DNA of 64,000 nt from the NCBI GenBank assembly GCA_020726505.1, contig JAHLEZ010000029.1, forward strand, positions 310,001 through 374,000, read 5' to 3'. The notes below the pieces were generated by a model. The model was not told the origin of the DNA. It was given only the letters and a program-made list of their open reading frames with translations, and did no database searches. The position numbers and the translations under genes were made by a program. Source of the DNA: Leptodontidium sp. MPI-SDFR-AT-0119 (lineage: Eukaryota > Ascomycota > Leotiomycetes > Helotiales > Leptodontidiaceae). Positions 1-10,518 of the stretch are shown here, in pieces; the first letter of the stretch is position 1, and each line of letters starts with the position of its first letter.

Positions 1-239
1 TCTCTTGAATCATCGCAACCCTGCTCTACGAAAGTCGATTGAAAGTGCTGTGTGGTTCTCGTTACTTTGCCTACAGGTACATCAGCATCCGCCCCACCAC
101 CTTTATTGTAGCCTCAGCCTCGTCCTCGTTTCGTCCCTTTCACCACTAAGAAACATACACCCCGCCACCTGCTGGCCAAACGATACGAACCACCAAGACG
201 GCTTCACGAACAGCCACCGAATACCCTCAACCCATAACC

Positions 240-3200
240 ATGTCTGCAGCTGAGCTTTCGCAGGCGACAGCTGCTGCATCAGGTAGACCTCGTCAGCGTC
301 GCGGTCCAAGAAGAGGCGGCCGAGGAGGAGGATCTGGAAATACAGCACAACCTCCAAACGCCTCATTGGCTTTGCGTCCTGCTTCGATAGCACCCGAGTC
401 CACGCCGTCACCTATACAGTCGAGGGGAAACGGTGGAAATGGCAGACGAGGTGGATACAGAGGCAGAGGGCGAGGTGGTGCCCAGCTAATGGTCAATGGA
501 ACAAGAGCATTCGGAGGGCAACTGACGGTAGCAACACCAAGCGAAGGATCTCTAGCAGGAGATGCCCCCGAATTCATACCTGGCCAGCCAGTTGCTACGC
601 GAGCTCGAGATTCCCAACCCCGAAATCTACCCCGCCGCCGAATGTCAAAATCACAAGCCCCCGATATCGCCACAAGAACGCACGAGGATATTACAAACGG
701 CCAGTACGAATGCGTGATCTGCACAAACGAGGTTCTGCCAAATTCGAAAGTCTGGAATTGCACGACCTGTTGGTCGGTTCTACATTTATCCTGTGTAAAG
801 AGATGGTCCAAGAACGAGGTTTCGACACTTCAGCAACGTGCCGCGGAAAATGGAGAGCTACCCCCACCAAGACAATGGCGGTGCCCTGGCTGCAATCTGC
901 CAAAGATAGATCTGCCAAACACATATTCCTGCTGGTGCGAGAAGGAGATTGAACCTCGATCTATTGCGGGATTGCCACCACATTCTTGCGGACAATCTTG
1001 CTCGAAGCGAAGAGCCGGAAGTTGTCCACATCCTTGCGAGTTAATATGCCATGCTGGTCCTTGCCCGCCGTGTGGCCATATGGGTCCTTCGATGTCTTGC
1101 TTCTGTGGGAAGGAGATGAGTTCTAGGAGATGTGTTGAAACGAATTACGAGAAGGGCTGGACATGTGGCCAGGTTTGCGGAGAAGATCTACCATGTGGAG
1201 AGCATACCTGTGAGCGAGAGTGCCATGAAGGCCTTTGTGGAAGTTGTGACGTGGAGGTTGAATCTCGCTGTTATTGCGGGAGGGAAGAGAAGACTCTGAG
1301 ATGCTCGGAACGAGAGGACGAGATGGAGAGTCGATCAGAAGCAGAGACTTGGATGGGATCGTTCAATTGTGGAGTAGAATGCCGAAGACCATTCGATTGT
1401 GGAAATCCGAACCACTTCTGCGAACAGCCTTGCCATGTTCAAGAGCTGAAGCCCGCTCACTGCCCGCTCTCGCCCGATGTTGTAACACATTGTCCATGTG
1501 GAAAGACAGCAATTGGCAATCTACTCTCTGAGCCGCGATTGGATTGCTCCGCACCAGTACCACACTGTCAAGAGAAGTGCCAAAAGCTACTTACTTGCGG
1601 ACATTTGTGTGAGCAAAAGTGTCATGCTGGAGGATGCAGACCTTGTCTTCAAAGTGTTCAGATATCTTGCCGCTGCGGTAGGACATCCTCAAATTCAGTC
1701 TGTCACCAGGGAATCGACGAACCGCCCCAATGCCCTCGAGTTTGTCGGTCTACACTCAATTGCGGTCGACATGAATGTGGTGAGCGTTGTTGTCCTGGGG
1801 AGAAGAAGGCTAGTGAGCGGCAAGCTTCAAAGCGTAAGCACCGGGCTCTGAACGCCCCAGCCACTGGAGAAGAATTCGAATCAGAGCATATCTGCCTGAA
1901 GGTTTGCGGTCGATCTTTGAAGTGCGGCAACCATGCATGTGCTTCTCTTTGTCACAAGGGCCCTTGCGCTAGCTGCCTCGAAGCGGTGTTCGAAGACATC
2001 AGTTGTGCTTGTGGCAGGACTGTTCTTCAACCCCCTCAGCCATGCGGTACACAGCCTCCCGAGTGCAGATTTGACTGTACCCGTCGGCCAACCTGTGGCC
2101 ATCCCCAAGTCAAGCACCAGTGTCATGAAAATACCGAGGAGTGCCCGAAGTGTCCTTTCTTGGTAGAGAAGCCCTGTATCTGTGGGAAGAAGACATTGAA
2201 GAATCAACCTTGTTGGTTCACCGAAGTTCGTTGTGGTTTACCTTGCAACAAGAAGCTCCGATGTGGTAATCACTTCTGCCAGAAGATGTGCCATCGTTCA
2301 GGCCTATGCGAGGACGCCACATCTCCTTGCACGCAAGCATGCGGTCGTCAAAAGACAGTCTGCGAACATACATGTTTGGATCCATGCCACGCTCCTTATC
2401 CCTGCAAAGAGGCAACGCCATGTCAAGCAAAGACATTCATCACTTGCGAATGTCAAAATCAAAAGCAAGCTATCAAATGCCTTGCTTCGAAGACTTCTCC
2501 TGGTAATTCCGAGAAGACTTTGGAGTGCAATGATGAGTGCTTGAGGCTTCAACGCAACGCCAAGCTTGCAGCAGCCCTCAAAATTGACCCAGCAACCCAC
2601 ACCGACGACCATATCCCCTATTCTACTACAACTCTTTCGTTCTTCTCAGACAACCAAAAGTTCGCCCAACAATACGAACGAGAGTTCCGAGTCTTCGCGG
2701 CAGATGACAATGAGAAGCGCCTCCGGTTCAAGCCCATGCAACCTCACCAAAGAGCCTTTATCCATGCCCTAGCTGGAGACTTCGGCCTCGATAGCGAAAG
2801 TCAGGATGCCGAACCACATCGACATGTCTGCATTTTCAAGACCCCCAAGTTCGTTTCCAGTCCTGCAAAGACTCTCAGCCAGTGTGCCAAAATCCGCGCA
2901 GCACCTATTGCAGAATCTATTCCCTCCAAACCATTGGTGTCGAGTGCAGAACCTTGGAATGCATTCCTTCTCTCCAACCCAAAGTTTGGAATCACAATCG
3001 ACGAGCTGTACGCAGACCTGAAGCCTGAGTTTACCACCGCCGGTATTGACTTTGAGATATCCTTTCTCCCATCAGGAGATGTCGTCCTCAAGGCTCTCTC
3101 AACCTCGTCTTGGCTCATCAAGATCGACAAGGAGCTCACTGCTATCAAAACGTCTGTGAGTAAGAAAGTATCGTCTCTCAGCCTTGCGTCATCGACAACT

Positions 3201-3437
3201 CTCTGCACCGTGGACAGTAGTCTCAATGTCCTAAGGCGAGACGATGACAATGCGGCCAGTGGAGGATGGAGCCAGGTCGCCAAGGGCGGAGCGCCATTAA
3301 GAAGTGCCCCTCAAGCTAGCGTTGGTGCAAAAAGTAGCTTCACAGTGCTTGGGACTAAGAGGATGAAAGAGAATGAGAAGAAGAAGATTGTCGAAGAAGC
3401 TGTGGATGACTGGGAGGTTGAGGCTGATGCCGTTTGA
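240..3437 (+). CDS. FAP1: NF-X1-type zinc-finger protein, FAP1/NFX1 family
   Basis: Single uninterrupted 1065-residue reading frame. The N-terminus (about 15-80) is Arg/Gly-rich with RGG-like runs, as in RNA-binding proteins. A RING/PHD-like Cys-rich finger lies at about 156-219 (CVIC...CTTC...WRCPGC). A long array of NF-X1 zinc fingers follows at about 240-780, recognised by repeated CGxxxCxxxCHxGxCxxC units. An R3H-like nucleic-acid-binding region sits around 800-880 (QPHQRAFIHALAGDFGL). Family knowledge: yeast Fap1 binds FKBP12 and competes with rapamycin, and animal NFX1 proteins are transcription or RNA regulators with RING activity. Length and domain order match the family. The ATG is the first in frame and directly follows a stretch rich in CACC/CAACC. 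The gene ends convergently with the next gene on the minus strand. The exact role in this fungus is inferred. Confidence 0.93.
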   Translation: MSAAELSQATAAASGRPRQRRGPRRGGRGGGSGNTAQPPNASLALRPASIAPESTPSPIQSRGNGGNGRRGGYRGRGRGGAQLMVNGTRAFGGQLTVATPSEGSLAGDAPEFIPGQPVATRARDSQPRNLPRRRMSKSQAPDIATRTHEDITNGQYECVICTNEVLPNSKVWNCTTCWSVLHLSCVKRWSKNEVSTLQQRAAENGELPPPRQWRCPGCNLPKIDLPNTYSCWCEKEIEPRSIAGLPPHSCGQSCSKRRAGSCPHPCELICHAGPCPPCGHMGPSMSCFCGKEMSSRRCVETNYEKGWTCGQVCGEDLPCGEHTCERECHEGLCGSCDVEVESRCYCGREEKTLRCSEREDEMESRSEAETWMGSFNCGVECRRPFDCGNPNHFCEQPCHVQELKPAHCPLSPDVVTHCPCGKTAIGNLLSEPRLDCSAPVPHCQEKCQKLLTCGHLCEQKCHAGGCRPCLQSVQISCRCGRTSSNSVCHQGIDEPPQCPRVCRSTLNCGRHECGERCCPGEKKASERQASKRKHRALNAPATGEEFESEHICLKVCGRSLKCGNHACASLCHKGPCASCLEAVFEDISCACGRTVLQPPQPCGTQPPECRFDCTRRPTCGHPQVKHQCHENTEECPKCPFLVEKPCICGKKTLKNQPCWFTEVRCGLPCNKKLRCGNHFCQKMCHRSGLCEDATSPCTQACGRQKTVCEHTCLDPCHAPYPCKEATPCQAKTFITCECQNQKQAIKCLASKTSPGNSEKTLECNDECLRLQRNAKLAAALKIDPATHTDDHIPYSTTTLSFFSDNQKFAQQYEREFRVFAADDNEKRLRFKPMQPHQRAFIHALAGDFGLDSESQDAEPHRHVCIFKTPKFVSSPAKTLSQCAKIRAAPIAESIPSKPLVSSAEPWNAFLLSNPKFGITIDELYADLKPEFTTAGIDFEISFLPSGDVVLKALSTSSWLIKIDKELTAIKTSVSKKVSSLSLASSTTLCTVDSSLNVLRRDDDNAASGGWSQVAKGGAPLRSAPQASVGAKSSFTVLGTKRMKENEKKKIVEEAVDDWEVEADAV

Positions 3438-3807
3438 GTTGACGGTAGATAAAGATAAAGTTGAGTAATGTAGAATATACCAAATCGCAAATGTTTACAG
3501 AAATGGATAAATGTGAATGATACCTCAGTCACTTTTCTCACGACGTGCTACCTGTTTGGTTATTTGGCTCTAGTGACGATAAACTTCCTTCTCTTACAGT
3601 CATAGAAGGATTTGGCTAATTCGAATCTAATCATAGGGCTCTTTTTCAATTTTCTAATCTCTTCATTGGACGCATAACTAAAAGGGCATGGCTCAAAATA
3701 TCAAACAGCACTGTGCTGAAACTACGCCAGATAATCAAACGAGGAGAGCCCCATGTTCACAAATGTGAGTTCTCTCTCCTCCATTCCCAACATTTGCCCT
3801 GATTCAA
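3438..3807. other. convergent intergenic spacer
   Basis: AT-rich spacer between two convergent genes. It should contain both 3' UTRs. I see no reading frame or repeat worth calling. Confidence 0.6.
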
Positions 3808-5520
3808 TCAATAGGCATACAAGTTCACGCCCTCGTCAACATTTGAAGACATAATCTTCTTATTCTCCCTCTTCAAACACAGCTTCATCCACCACGCGCA
3901 CGCAATCGAGCCAAGTGCAAAGGCCGCCGATGCACTGAAGCCTGTTACGTACCGTGGGGAATCACTTCCGGGCCAAAGATAAGCACCATAGATGTAACCA
4001 ATCTGCCCGCCGACATTCGTCATCGCCAGAACAACCTATCGATCACCAGTCAGTTGTAGCCTAGCAGATAACCCGGCATTCAGGAAGCAACTTACAGCTT
4101 TCTTCTCCTTCGTCTGCGAAAGCGTAGAAGATGCCCAACCGATGATCACCGAGTTGACCGAGTATGCTCCCAGTGGGAAGATGAAGCAAGCTACATATCG
4201 ACCAGCAGTATCCAATGTCCCTGCTGCAATGGCAAATCCGACGACGGACAACGCCAGCCCGGCGGTGATGTGCCATGTTCTCTCGTGAAGCTTTCCAGAT
4301 GACCAGCCCATTGCGAGACCACCAGCACCAGCGAGGAGAAAAGGTGGACAGGTCATGACCAGAGTGATGGTTGTGCTGAAGCCGAGGGTCTTGACGACAC
4401 TATTTTTTTTTGTCATGTGTTAGAATAATTCTACCTCCGGTTTGAATCTGTAAGGAAGAACGCTTGTGACTTACGTGGGGAAGAAACTGTTGAAGGAACA
4501 CGCCGACAGATGGAAACACTGCATCAACACGAATATCCAAGTCTTGTAATCCTTGCAAGCTTGCTTGAGCCCCTCCATAGCAGGCACGATCTCATCACTG
4601 TGATTGATGTTATCACGCACCATCCGTCCATGTGCGAGTTCTCGCTCCTCTGGACTGAGCCAGCGCGTAGTGCTGGGTGTATCCGGGAGGAGGACGAAGC
4701 CGGCAAGAGCTACAGCAAAAGTTATCACACCTTCGAGGATGAAGAGCCTATTTGATACAAAAATCAGCTTCCAAACCAGAGTACTCGGGGTTTGTAAAGA
4801 CTTACCATCTCCACCCCGAAAGTCCTCTTACACCATCCAACCCTTCAAAGACTCCCGCTGCAATGAGCGACGAGAATCCAGTCGCCGTGATCTGAGCAAG
4901 GTACAAACACGCAATCCTCGATGCAATCTCCTTCCGCGTATAGAAAATACTCAACATATACGTCGCCCCAGGATAGAACGGCGCCTCTGTAATCCCAAGC
5001 AGGAATCGACAGACCACTAAGCCGGCATAGTTCTGTACCAGAGCTGTGCAAGCTGATACTACGGCCCAGACAGCCATCCAGGCGCTCATGTAGAGCGATG
5101 GCCGAAGCTTGGTGATCAACATGTTGCTGGGAACTTGCATGAGCACGTAGCCGACGAAGAGGATCGACACCGTGGTGTTGAACTGGCTCGATTTCGGGTC
5201 CATATTGAGATCTTTCTCCAGACCATTAAGTCGGGCCTGGGCGATTGCGTTTCCTACGATTTATCAACTCCTGTCCAAATACAAGTCACCCAGGAAGCTC
5301 AGCACTTACGATCAACATAGTTTAGGAAATACATCACGAATAAAGTGGGCAAGATCCTCGTGTCCAGCTTTCGAACGAGCTTTATCTCAGCAGGATCAGT
5401 CTTCGCTGCCGCGCCGGCATAGTCTCGGGTTGCTCCCCCCTTGAGCTCTTCCACGGGTTGCTCTTCCATCTGCTCAATCTTCATCTTTGGAGATTCGGTG
5501 GATGGTTTTCGGTCTGTCAT
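3808..5520 (-). CDS. MFS permease, anion:cation symporter (ACS) family
   Basis: Five exons on the minus strand: 5520-5310, 5253-4806, 4747-4475, 4399-4096 and 4035-3808, giving 487 residues. Every intron is short with a GTAAGT donor, and all phases agree. The N-terminus is a hydrophilic tail of about 50 residues, then KLDTRILPTLFVMYFLNYVDRNA, split by intron 1, which is the TM1 signature of ACS permeases (allantoate, nicotinate, pantothenate or biotin type). The loop after TM4 has RFLLGITEAPFYPGATYML, typical of the family. Roughly 12 hydrophobic segments are visible. It should take up an organic anion across the plasma membrane; the substrate cannot be read from sequence. The start is the only ATG upstream of TM1 in frame. 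Confidence 0.9.
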
Positions 5521-6923
5521 TTTCGAAGATATGGAGAATGGTTCGCTGCTTGAATGGGAATGGGACTGAAATGTTCCCAGAGCTGATGGGAAGATCCCTC
5601 TTTATGCTCGAATCTGTTGAGCGACCCCATGGGGTCTTGCGGAGAGACGCAACTATCGCGAGTGGTGAGGGGAGCGGGGAAATACAGCCAAGTCATCGTC
5701 GCCAAGCTATCATACCTAACGTTTCATGCAAGCCTTTTCTTGGGAGACAGGCATAGAAGCACCGAAGAATAATGATTTACTTGCCGGAGAGACACTTCAT
5801 TGTGATGCTGTGCTTGGAGATGCGGTGGAGTCTTCGCTACCAAAAGACCGTTGTCTGCTCTGCCCGTATATTAATTTTCGAGGGAAACGAGCAGATCCGA
5901 AGTAACCCACAGTCACGAATCTGTTCCAACAGTATCGCGGTCTCTTTGCCTGGAAAATCATTTATCTGTGGTGTTGAAGAACAAGAAACATGGACAAGAC
6001 CTTGGTGGCTTGCCCAGTCTTTTGCCCAGCCTTTTCGGCCATTCTTTATGTCCGCAGCTCGGTTCCCAGAATTAACACCGGAAAAATTCCTTAGATCGGA
6101 CGTTTTTGAAGAGCCATGGAGAGAGACCGATTGGAAAAGGGGACTCTTGATTTGGTGGGATAAAAATGCGGCGTTGGGCTGGACTTGGATGCCGAGTCAT
6201 GGGAGCAGGGGACTGAGTTGTGGCATCAAAGGTCGAGGATGAGGCAGGGCTGGGCTGGATGGTGCTACAAACGTAGTCGTCTTTTGTGTAGATAAGGTTA
6301 CTTGAGAGGCTCTATTTCGTGAAACTTTGCAAGTGTCAAGTGTTTCTCGCGACTTTCACAAACCAGGTGTAGCTTTCTTGAGGCTTGTTGAGCAGCCCAC
6401 AGCTTGCGAAGGGAGAACAGCGTTTTACTTCGCCAAGCGCTGACTTGGGCGGAGACTAGGGCGGGGGAAGCAATACGCTGGCGAATTATCATGATACAAT
6501 ACATATACCGAGGAGAGCGGTGCAGTAGATCTAGAAGTTCTATTCGCACAAGCCACGATCTCATCTGAATGATTGACTCTTTCATACCGAGTTACTAAAC
6601 GTCCGCATCGATGTGGACGACTTCTTATTCAACCCCAGAAATGCTCCAGGCAGTGTCATAAATAACTCTCAAGACGGATTTGCAGATCTAATGCATTAAA
6701 TTTAAAACAGTAACACACTCGCCATGCTGCCGAAAGAGGGATTCCCAGCGCCGATGCATTGTTTAATCAGAACCGAACAAACCCAAATGCCCAACTTGGC
6801 CCAAAGGAGAACCATCAGCCGAGATGTAACATGAGAACCAAGCCGCACATGGCAGCCGTGCAAGAAGACGCACTCCGCACTTCAAAGTCGATTTACTGAA
6901 CCAATCACAAGTACCGATGCTAA
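5521..6923. other. intergenic region upstream of the MFS gene
   Basis: About 1.4 kb between the start of the MFS gene and the stop of the F-box gene. A 156-codon frame (5772-6242, +) and a 95-codon frame (6298-6585, -) exist, but neither resembles a family or shows conserved composition. I treat the stretch as promoter and spacer DNA. No repeat is seen. Confidence 0.5.
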
Positions 6924-8342
6924 TTAGTTTAAAACAACATATCTCCAACTCCCATCCATATCATCCCACATCAAACCAACGGTAGACCATCTTCGCATCT
7001 GCCACTCCATGCCCCAACTCGAACTCCCACCACTAAGAAAAGGAGAGAAGGGAAAGTAATGATTTCGATTGGTGACATACTCTTCGACCTGGCTCCGAAT
7101 GCACGGTTTTGTAAATACAAGACTATCATCCTTATAATCGTCCGAGATCGACCAATTCTCTTCTCGTCCGTTATACAACGCTCCACCGAACTTGACAGTT
7201 TTGAGCTTCAGACTTCGGCGCATAAAGTGGAAAACTGATACCCAGGACGAAGGGGAACTGGGTAGGAATAGGATATCTCTCAGCTCCAGTGAGTGCAGGG
7301 TCGGTGCATGTTTGAGAAGCAGTCCTTGGAGGTCGACTTGTGTTGTTGAGATTGCTTGGAGGGAAAGATGCGTCAGATATTTCCAGCAGTGATCATTGGG
7401 TATAATGGTTGCGAGGTTGTTTGCTGAGGTTGAATCGCCAATGGTCAATCGAGTAAGGATCAAGGTGTGGAAGGAGATTCTGAGAGAGCGAAGGGAGGGA
7501 CATCTTCCCAAGAGCCGAGAAAGAACACTAACCCCTTCTCCGGCCATTCGCTGATATAGGTACTCGAGTTCCAGGTTCTCCACAGTGCTTAATTTTTTGA
7601 ATTGCTCTTCGTACTTGACAGCATCTCGAGCCCAAGCATTGAAGCCGAGATTGGAGCCTTTCAAGGTTCTGAGATTGCCAATCGTGGTTGAAGAAGCAGC
7701 GTCGAACAAGCTCCAGAAATGGTTTTCATTAACAAAACATGTCTCAAACGGCTCAACGAGCGTCTCTTGCGCCACTAAGCTCATCTCGCTCAGGCTGAAA
7801 TCCTCAAGTGTCTTGAAATCCTCCGGACCTTTCGTATAGTAAGATACGCCCGTCAATCCCGGTAGCCTGCGTATCGCCTCCATCAACATGACCTTCTCAT
7901 TGTCTCGGGTCTTGATGTGCCGCTGTCCTTGCACGTGCATCAAAAAATTCCGATGGAATACTTTCAACTGCTCGTTGGTGAATCTCGACACCAGTATTTT
8001 TTCAAGCGAGACACTCTGAAATCCAAATCCCGTGCAAGCATGACGACGCACCCAGCCATCGAGATCTTCTTCGAATGCCTTGCTACCCAGATCGAAAAGT
8101 CGTCGGCCGTCGTACAGAATAGTTCGCACGTGGCTGCTGTATACCGGGTGGCTTGCTATTTTTTGGAGGCGGGCGAAACTCTTCAAGTTCACTTTCAGAT
8201 GGATGGTCTTGAAAAGCAGTGTGCAGGCTGCAGATCGAAGCTTGTGCGAAGTGAGGCTGAGGGCGATAAGGTCGCTGCGGGAGAGGGGCGCAAAGATCAT
8301 GGTAAAGACCTCGAGAGGGAGCGAGTTGATGTTGGGAGCCAT
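6924..8342 (-). CDS. F-box protein
   Basis: Single-exon gene, 472 residues from the preferred ATG at 8342. An upstream in-frame ATG at 8372 would add ten residues, but MAPNINSLPLEVF is the usual fungal arrangement, with the F-box almost at the N-terminus. The F-box spans about residues 5-45 (LPLEVFTMIF, then DLIALSLTSHKLR). The remainder is a divergent substrate-recognition region with leucine-rich stretches at about 280-340, as in many fungal F-box proteins. Family role: adaptor joining a substrate to the Skp1-Cullin-F-box ubiquitin ligase. The substrate is unknown. The frame is intact with no sign of decay. Confidence 0.8.
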   Translation of the reverse strand: MAPNINSLPLEVFTMIFAPLSRSDLIALSLTSHKLRSAACTLLFKTIHLKVNLKSFARLQKIASHPVYSSHVRTILYDGRRLFDLGSKAFEEDLDGWVRRHACTGFGFQSVSLEKILVSRFTNEQLKVFHRNFLMHVQGQRHIKTRDNEKVMLMEAIRRLPGLTGVSYYTKGPEDFKTLEDFSLSEMSLVAQETLVEPFETCFVNENHFWSLFDAASSTTIGNLRTLKGSNLGFNAWARDAVKYEEQFKKLSTVENLELEYLYQRMAGEGVSVLSRLLGRCPSLRSLRISFHTLILTRLTIGDSTSANNLATIIPNDHCWKYLTHLSLQAISTTQVDLQGLLLKHAPTLHSLELRDILFLPSSPSSWVSVFHFMRRSLKLKTVKFGGALYNGREENWSISDDYKDDSLVFTKPCIRSQVEEYVTNRNHYFPFSPFLSGGSSSWGMEWQMRRWSTVGLMWDDMDGSWRYVVLN

Positions 8343-8797
8343 CTTGACCGGGATGTTGGTGACGACGAGCATTTCGATTTCTGATCGAGTGGTCGAGTGA
8401 GGTGTTCTCGAAGTCGAAATTGAAGCTTTTCATCGACAAGATAAGAGTTCGATCATGAGGTGTCGGATAAATCGGACGTTGGACAAGGCTGAGGGACGAG
8501 GAAGCCTAATCTGCTCGACTTGTCTTGTGATATTGATTGCGCCTCAGAAATGCCCAGGATTGTTGTGCGTTCAGGTATTTGTTGTTTTCAAGAGCCTGAC
8601 AGAGTGCGGCTCACTCAGCTTCGAAAGTGCAAAAAGGGAAGATATATTCACTGAGGCGGTGGAAGGAGAGTGGGGGCACAGCCTGATGATAAATTGCTGT
8701 ACCTAAGGTCCCTACTCTACATGAGGCTGACAAGGTGAAGACTTGGATAGCAGCTCTGCTCAAGTCGATGGGAATTGCCAACCTTTGATTAGATTAC
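8343..8797. other. spacer upstream of the F-box gene
   Basis: About 450 bp between the F-box start and the stop of the GH30 gene, on the same strand. It probably holds the F-box promoter. No feature is recognised. Confidence 0.5.
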
Positions 8798-10254
8798 CTA
8801 TGGCGAGAGGATGAAGCTCACCATCGCTCTGGAAGGCACAGTTCCATTCACGACCCCTCCATCCCAGTCCACAACCAGCGCAGCATAGTCCCTCGTGTTG
8901 TCTGTCACCCAAGCCGTGGCTTTGGCTTTGGTCCCGGTATTGAAACCTTGTGTTCCGATGCTAACCGCAGAAGCACTCGATCCGGTATTCAGAACCAACA
9001 CACTTAATGACCCATCAACATTCAGATAGGCACTTGTTGAGAAACTCCCTCCCGAAGTCCCTACTCTCACTGCACCTGGCCTAGCACCTCTTGCAAATTG
9101 AGCAAATGCCCACAAACGTTTGGAGACTGAGTATGTACTTCCAGAGACTGATATCAGCTTGGAATTCGTACTCCCGGATTGAACACCAATCCAGTAGAGG
9201 TATGCACTGCAGTTTGCATTCACGACTGCGGAGTGGATCAGTGAAGCCCAGCGCATTCCTTCGCCCGCTCCGCCACTGCTGTACCATTTTGCCTGCCAGG
9301 CACCGTTGAGGTCTGCATTTTCAGCCTGCCATACTCGCCTAGATGTGCTGAGGGGAGAGCCTGGTCCACTGGTATATGCGTGAGAAGTGATGGTTGAGAG
9401 AAGTGTTTCGGCTCCGGCGGATCTGAGCTGCGAGGTCATGGAGCCTTGATTACTCCATCCTTCTGAGTCGCAACAAGTGAGGCCAACGGAGGATAGATTA
9501 GCTGCTGCGAGCGTCGGGGAGAGGACTTTGATAAACGACGCTGCTTGAGTTCCAGATGAGAGCATCCCAGCATAACTAGCTCTGCTGACTGTTAGAAAGG
9601 ACTAGCAACCAAAGAAAGGACTTACGCAAATTCTGGTTCGTTCAAGAAGCCAAGATGTGTGATGTTGATTCCTTCTTCCTGGTAGTACTTGACATACTGA
9701 GTAAGATAGTTTGCAAAGGCTTGCTTCCAATCACCATTGGAGCAAGACTGGCCTGTAACCCCGCACAGATATCCCCCGTTGTTCTCGTTTCCATTCGTCT
9801 TCATATACCCTGGGGCACTCCAAGCAATCGCATAGAAGGACCTAACACCTCGAGCATATGCCTCCTTTGCCACGAACACCTGACCCCTGTCTTTCCCATC
9901 CCATACGTACTTTGGAGCTGCAGTAGGTCCACCAGGATTCTTGGGTTGAATCGAATTCATATGATCGCTACTGGAATCTGGAGAAGAACCGATACCAATG
10001 CGCAATATGGTCATTCCAGCACCAGTCGTAGTATTAAAGAGGAGGTCAAGGACTTCTCGTTGCTGCTGAGCTGGAAGGTTGACAACGACGTTTGCCCTCT
10101 GGAATGCTTCTGCAAATCCGAAGCCGTCCATTGTCTGGAACTTCTTCGTGACATCCACAGTGATCGTCGTGGAAGACTGTCTGGGGAAAACATCTGACCA
10201 TGCTAATATGACTGGAACGATGGCAGCGTTCGATATCATTCGTGGTAAATGCAT
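8798..10254 (-). CDS. secreted GH30-type glycoside hydrolase (endo-beta-1,6-galactanase-like)
   Basis: Two exons, 10254-9626 and 9581-8798, joined by a 44-bp intron with a GTAAGT donor; about 470 residues from the chosen start. In-frame ATGs exist at 10320, 10254 and 10242; 10254 or 10242 place a hydrophobic signal peptide (ISNAAIVPVILAW) at the N-terminus, followed by mature sequence starting near residue 25. FQTMDGFGFAEAFQRA is the GH30 opening motif. The acid/base Glu is in LNEPEF at the end of exon 1, and the likely nucleophile Glu is in WQAENADLNG. A beta-rich C-terminal domain ends the protein. Known relatives cut beta-1,6-galactan side chains of arabinogalactan or related glycans outside the cell. 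Which GH30 subfamily is inferred. The neighbouring Zn2Cys6 factor on the same strand is a plausible regulator. Confidence 0.87.
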
Positions 10255-10518
10255 GATGATTTGGGCGTTATTCCTGTTCAAAGAGGGTAGCAAATCGAAA
10301 GGAGTAGCCTCTGTGTGCATTGCTTTGGAGAGGCTTGCAAGGAACGGCCGCTGACATGGAAGAATAGATTTTCTTCAGGCAACTTTCCCTCCATCATCAA
10401 ATGCCGAAAATAGATGACATCAATTGGGCTCGTCAACTCCACGATGTCGTGATGCTTGGCAGCTAGGTTCTCCGCAATGGCATGGGTCCAGGATAAACAA
10501 TTTTGGCTAGGAGAGAAT

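Noticed and set aside
5772..6242. 156-codon plus-strand frame upstream of the MFS gene
   Set aside because: No similarity, no signal or domain, and located where a promoter is expected.
8083..8439. Overlapping frames around the F-box start
   Set aside because: Shadows of the F-box gene in other frames.
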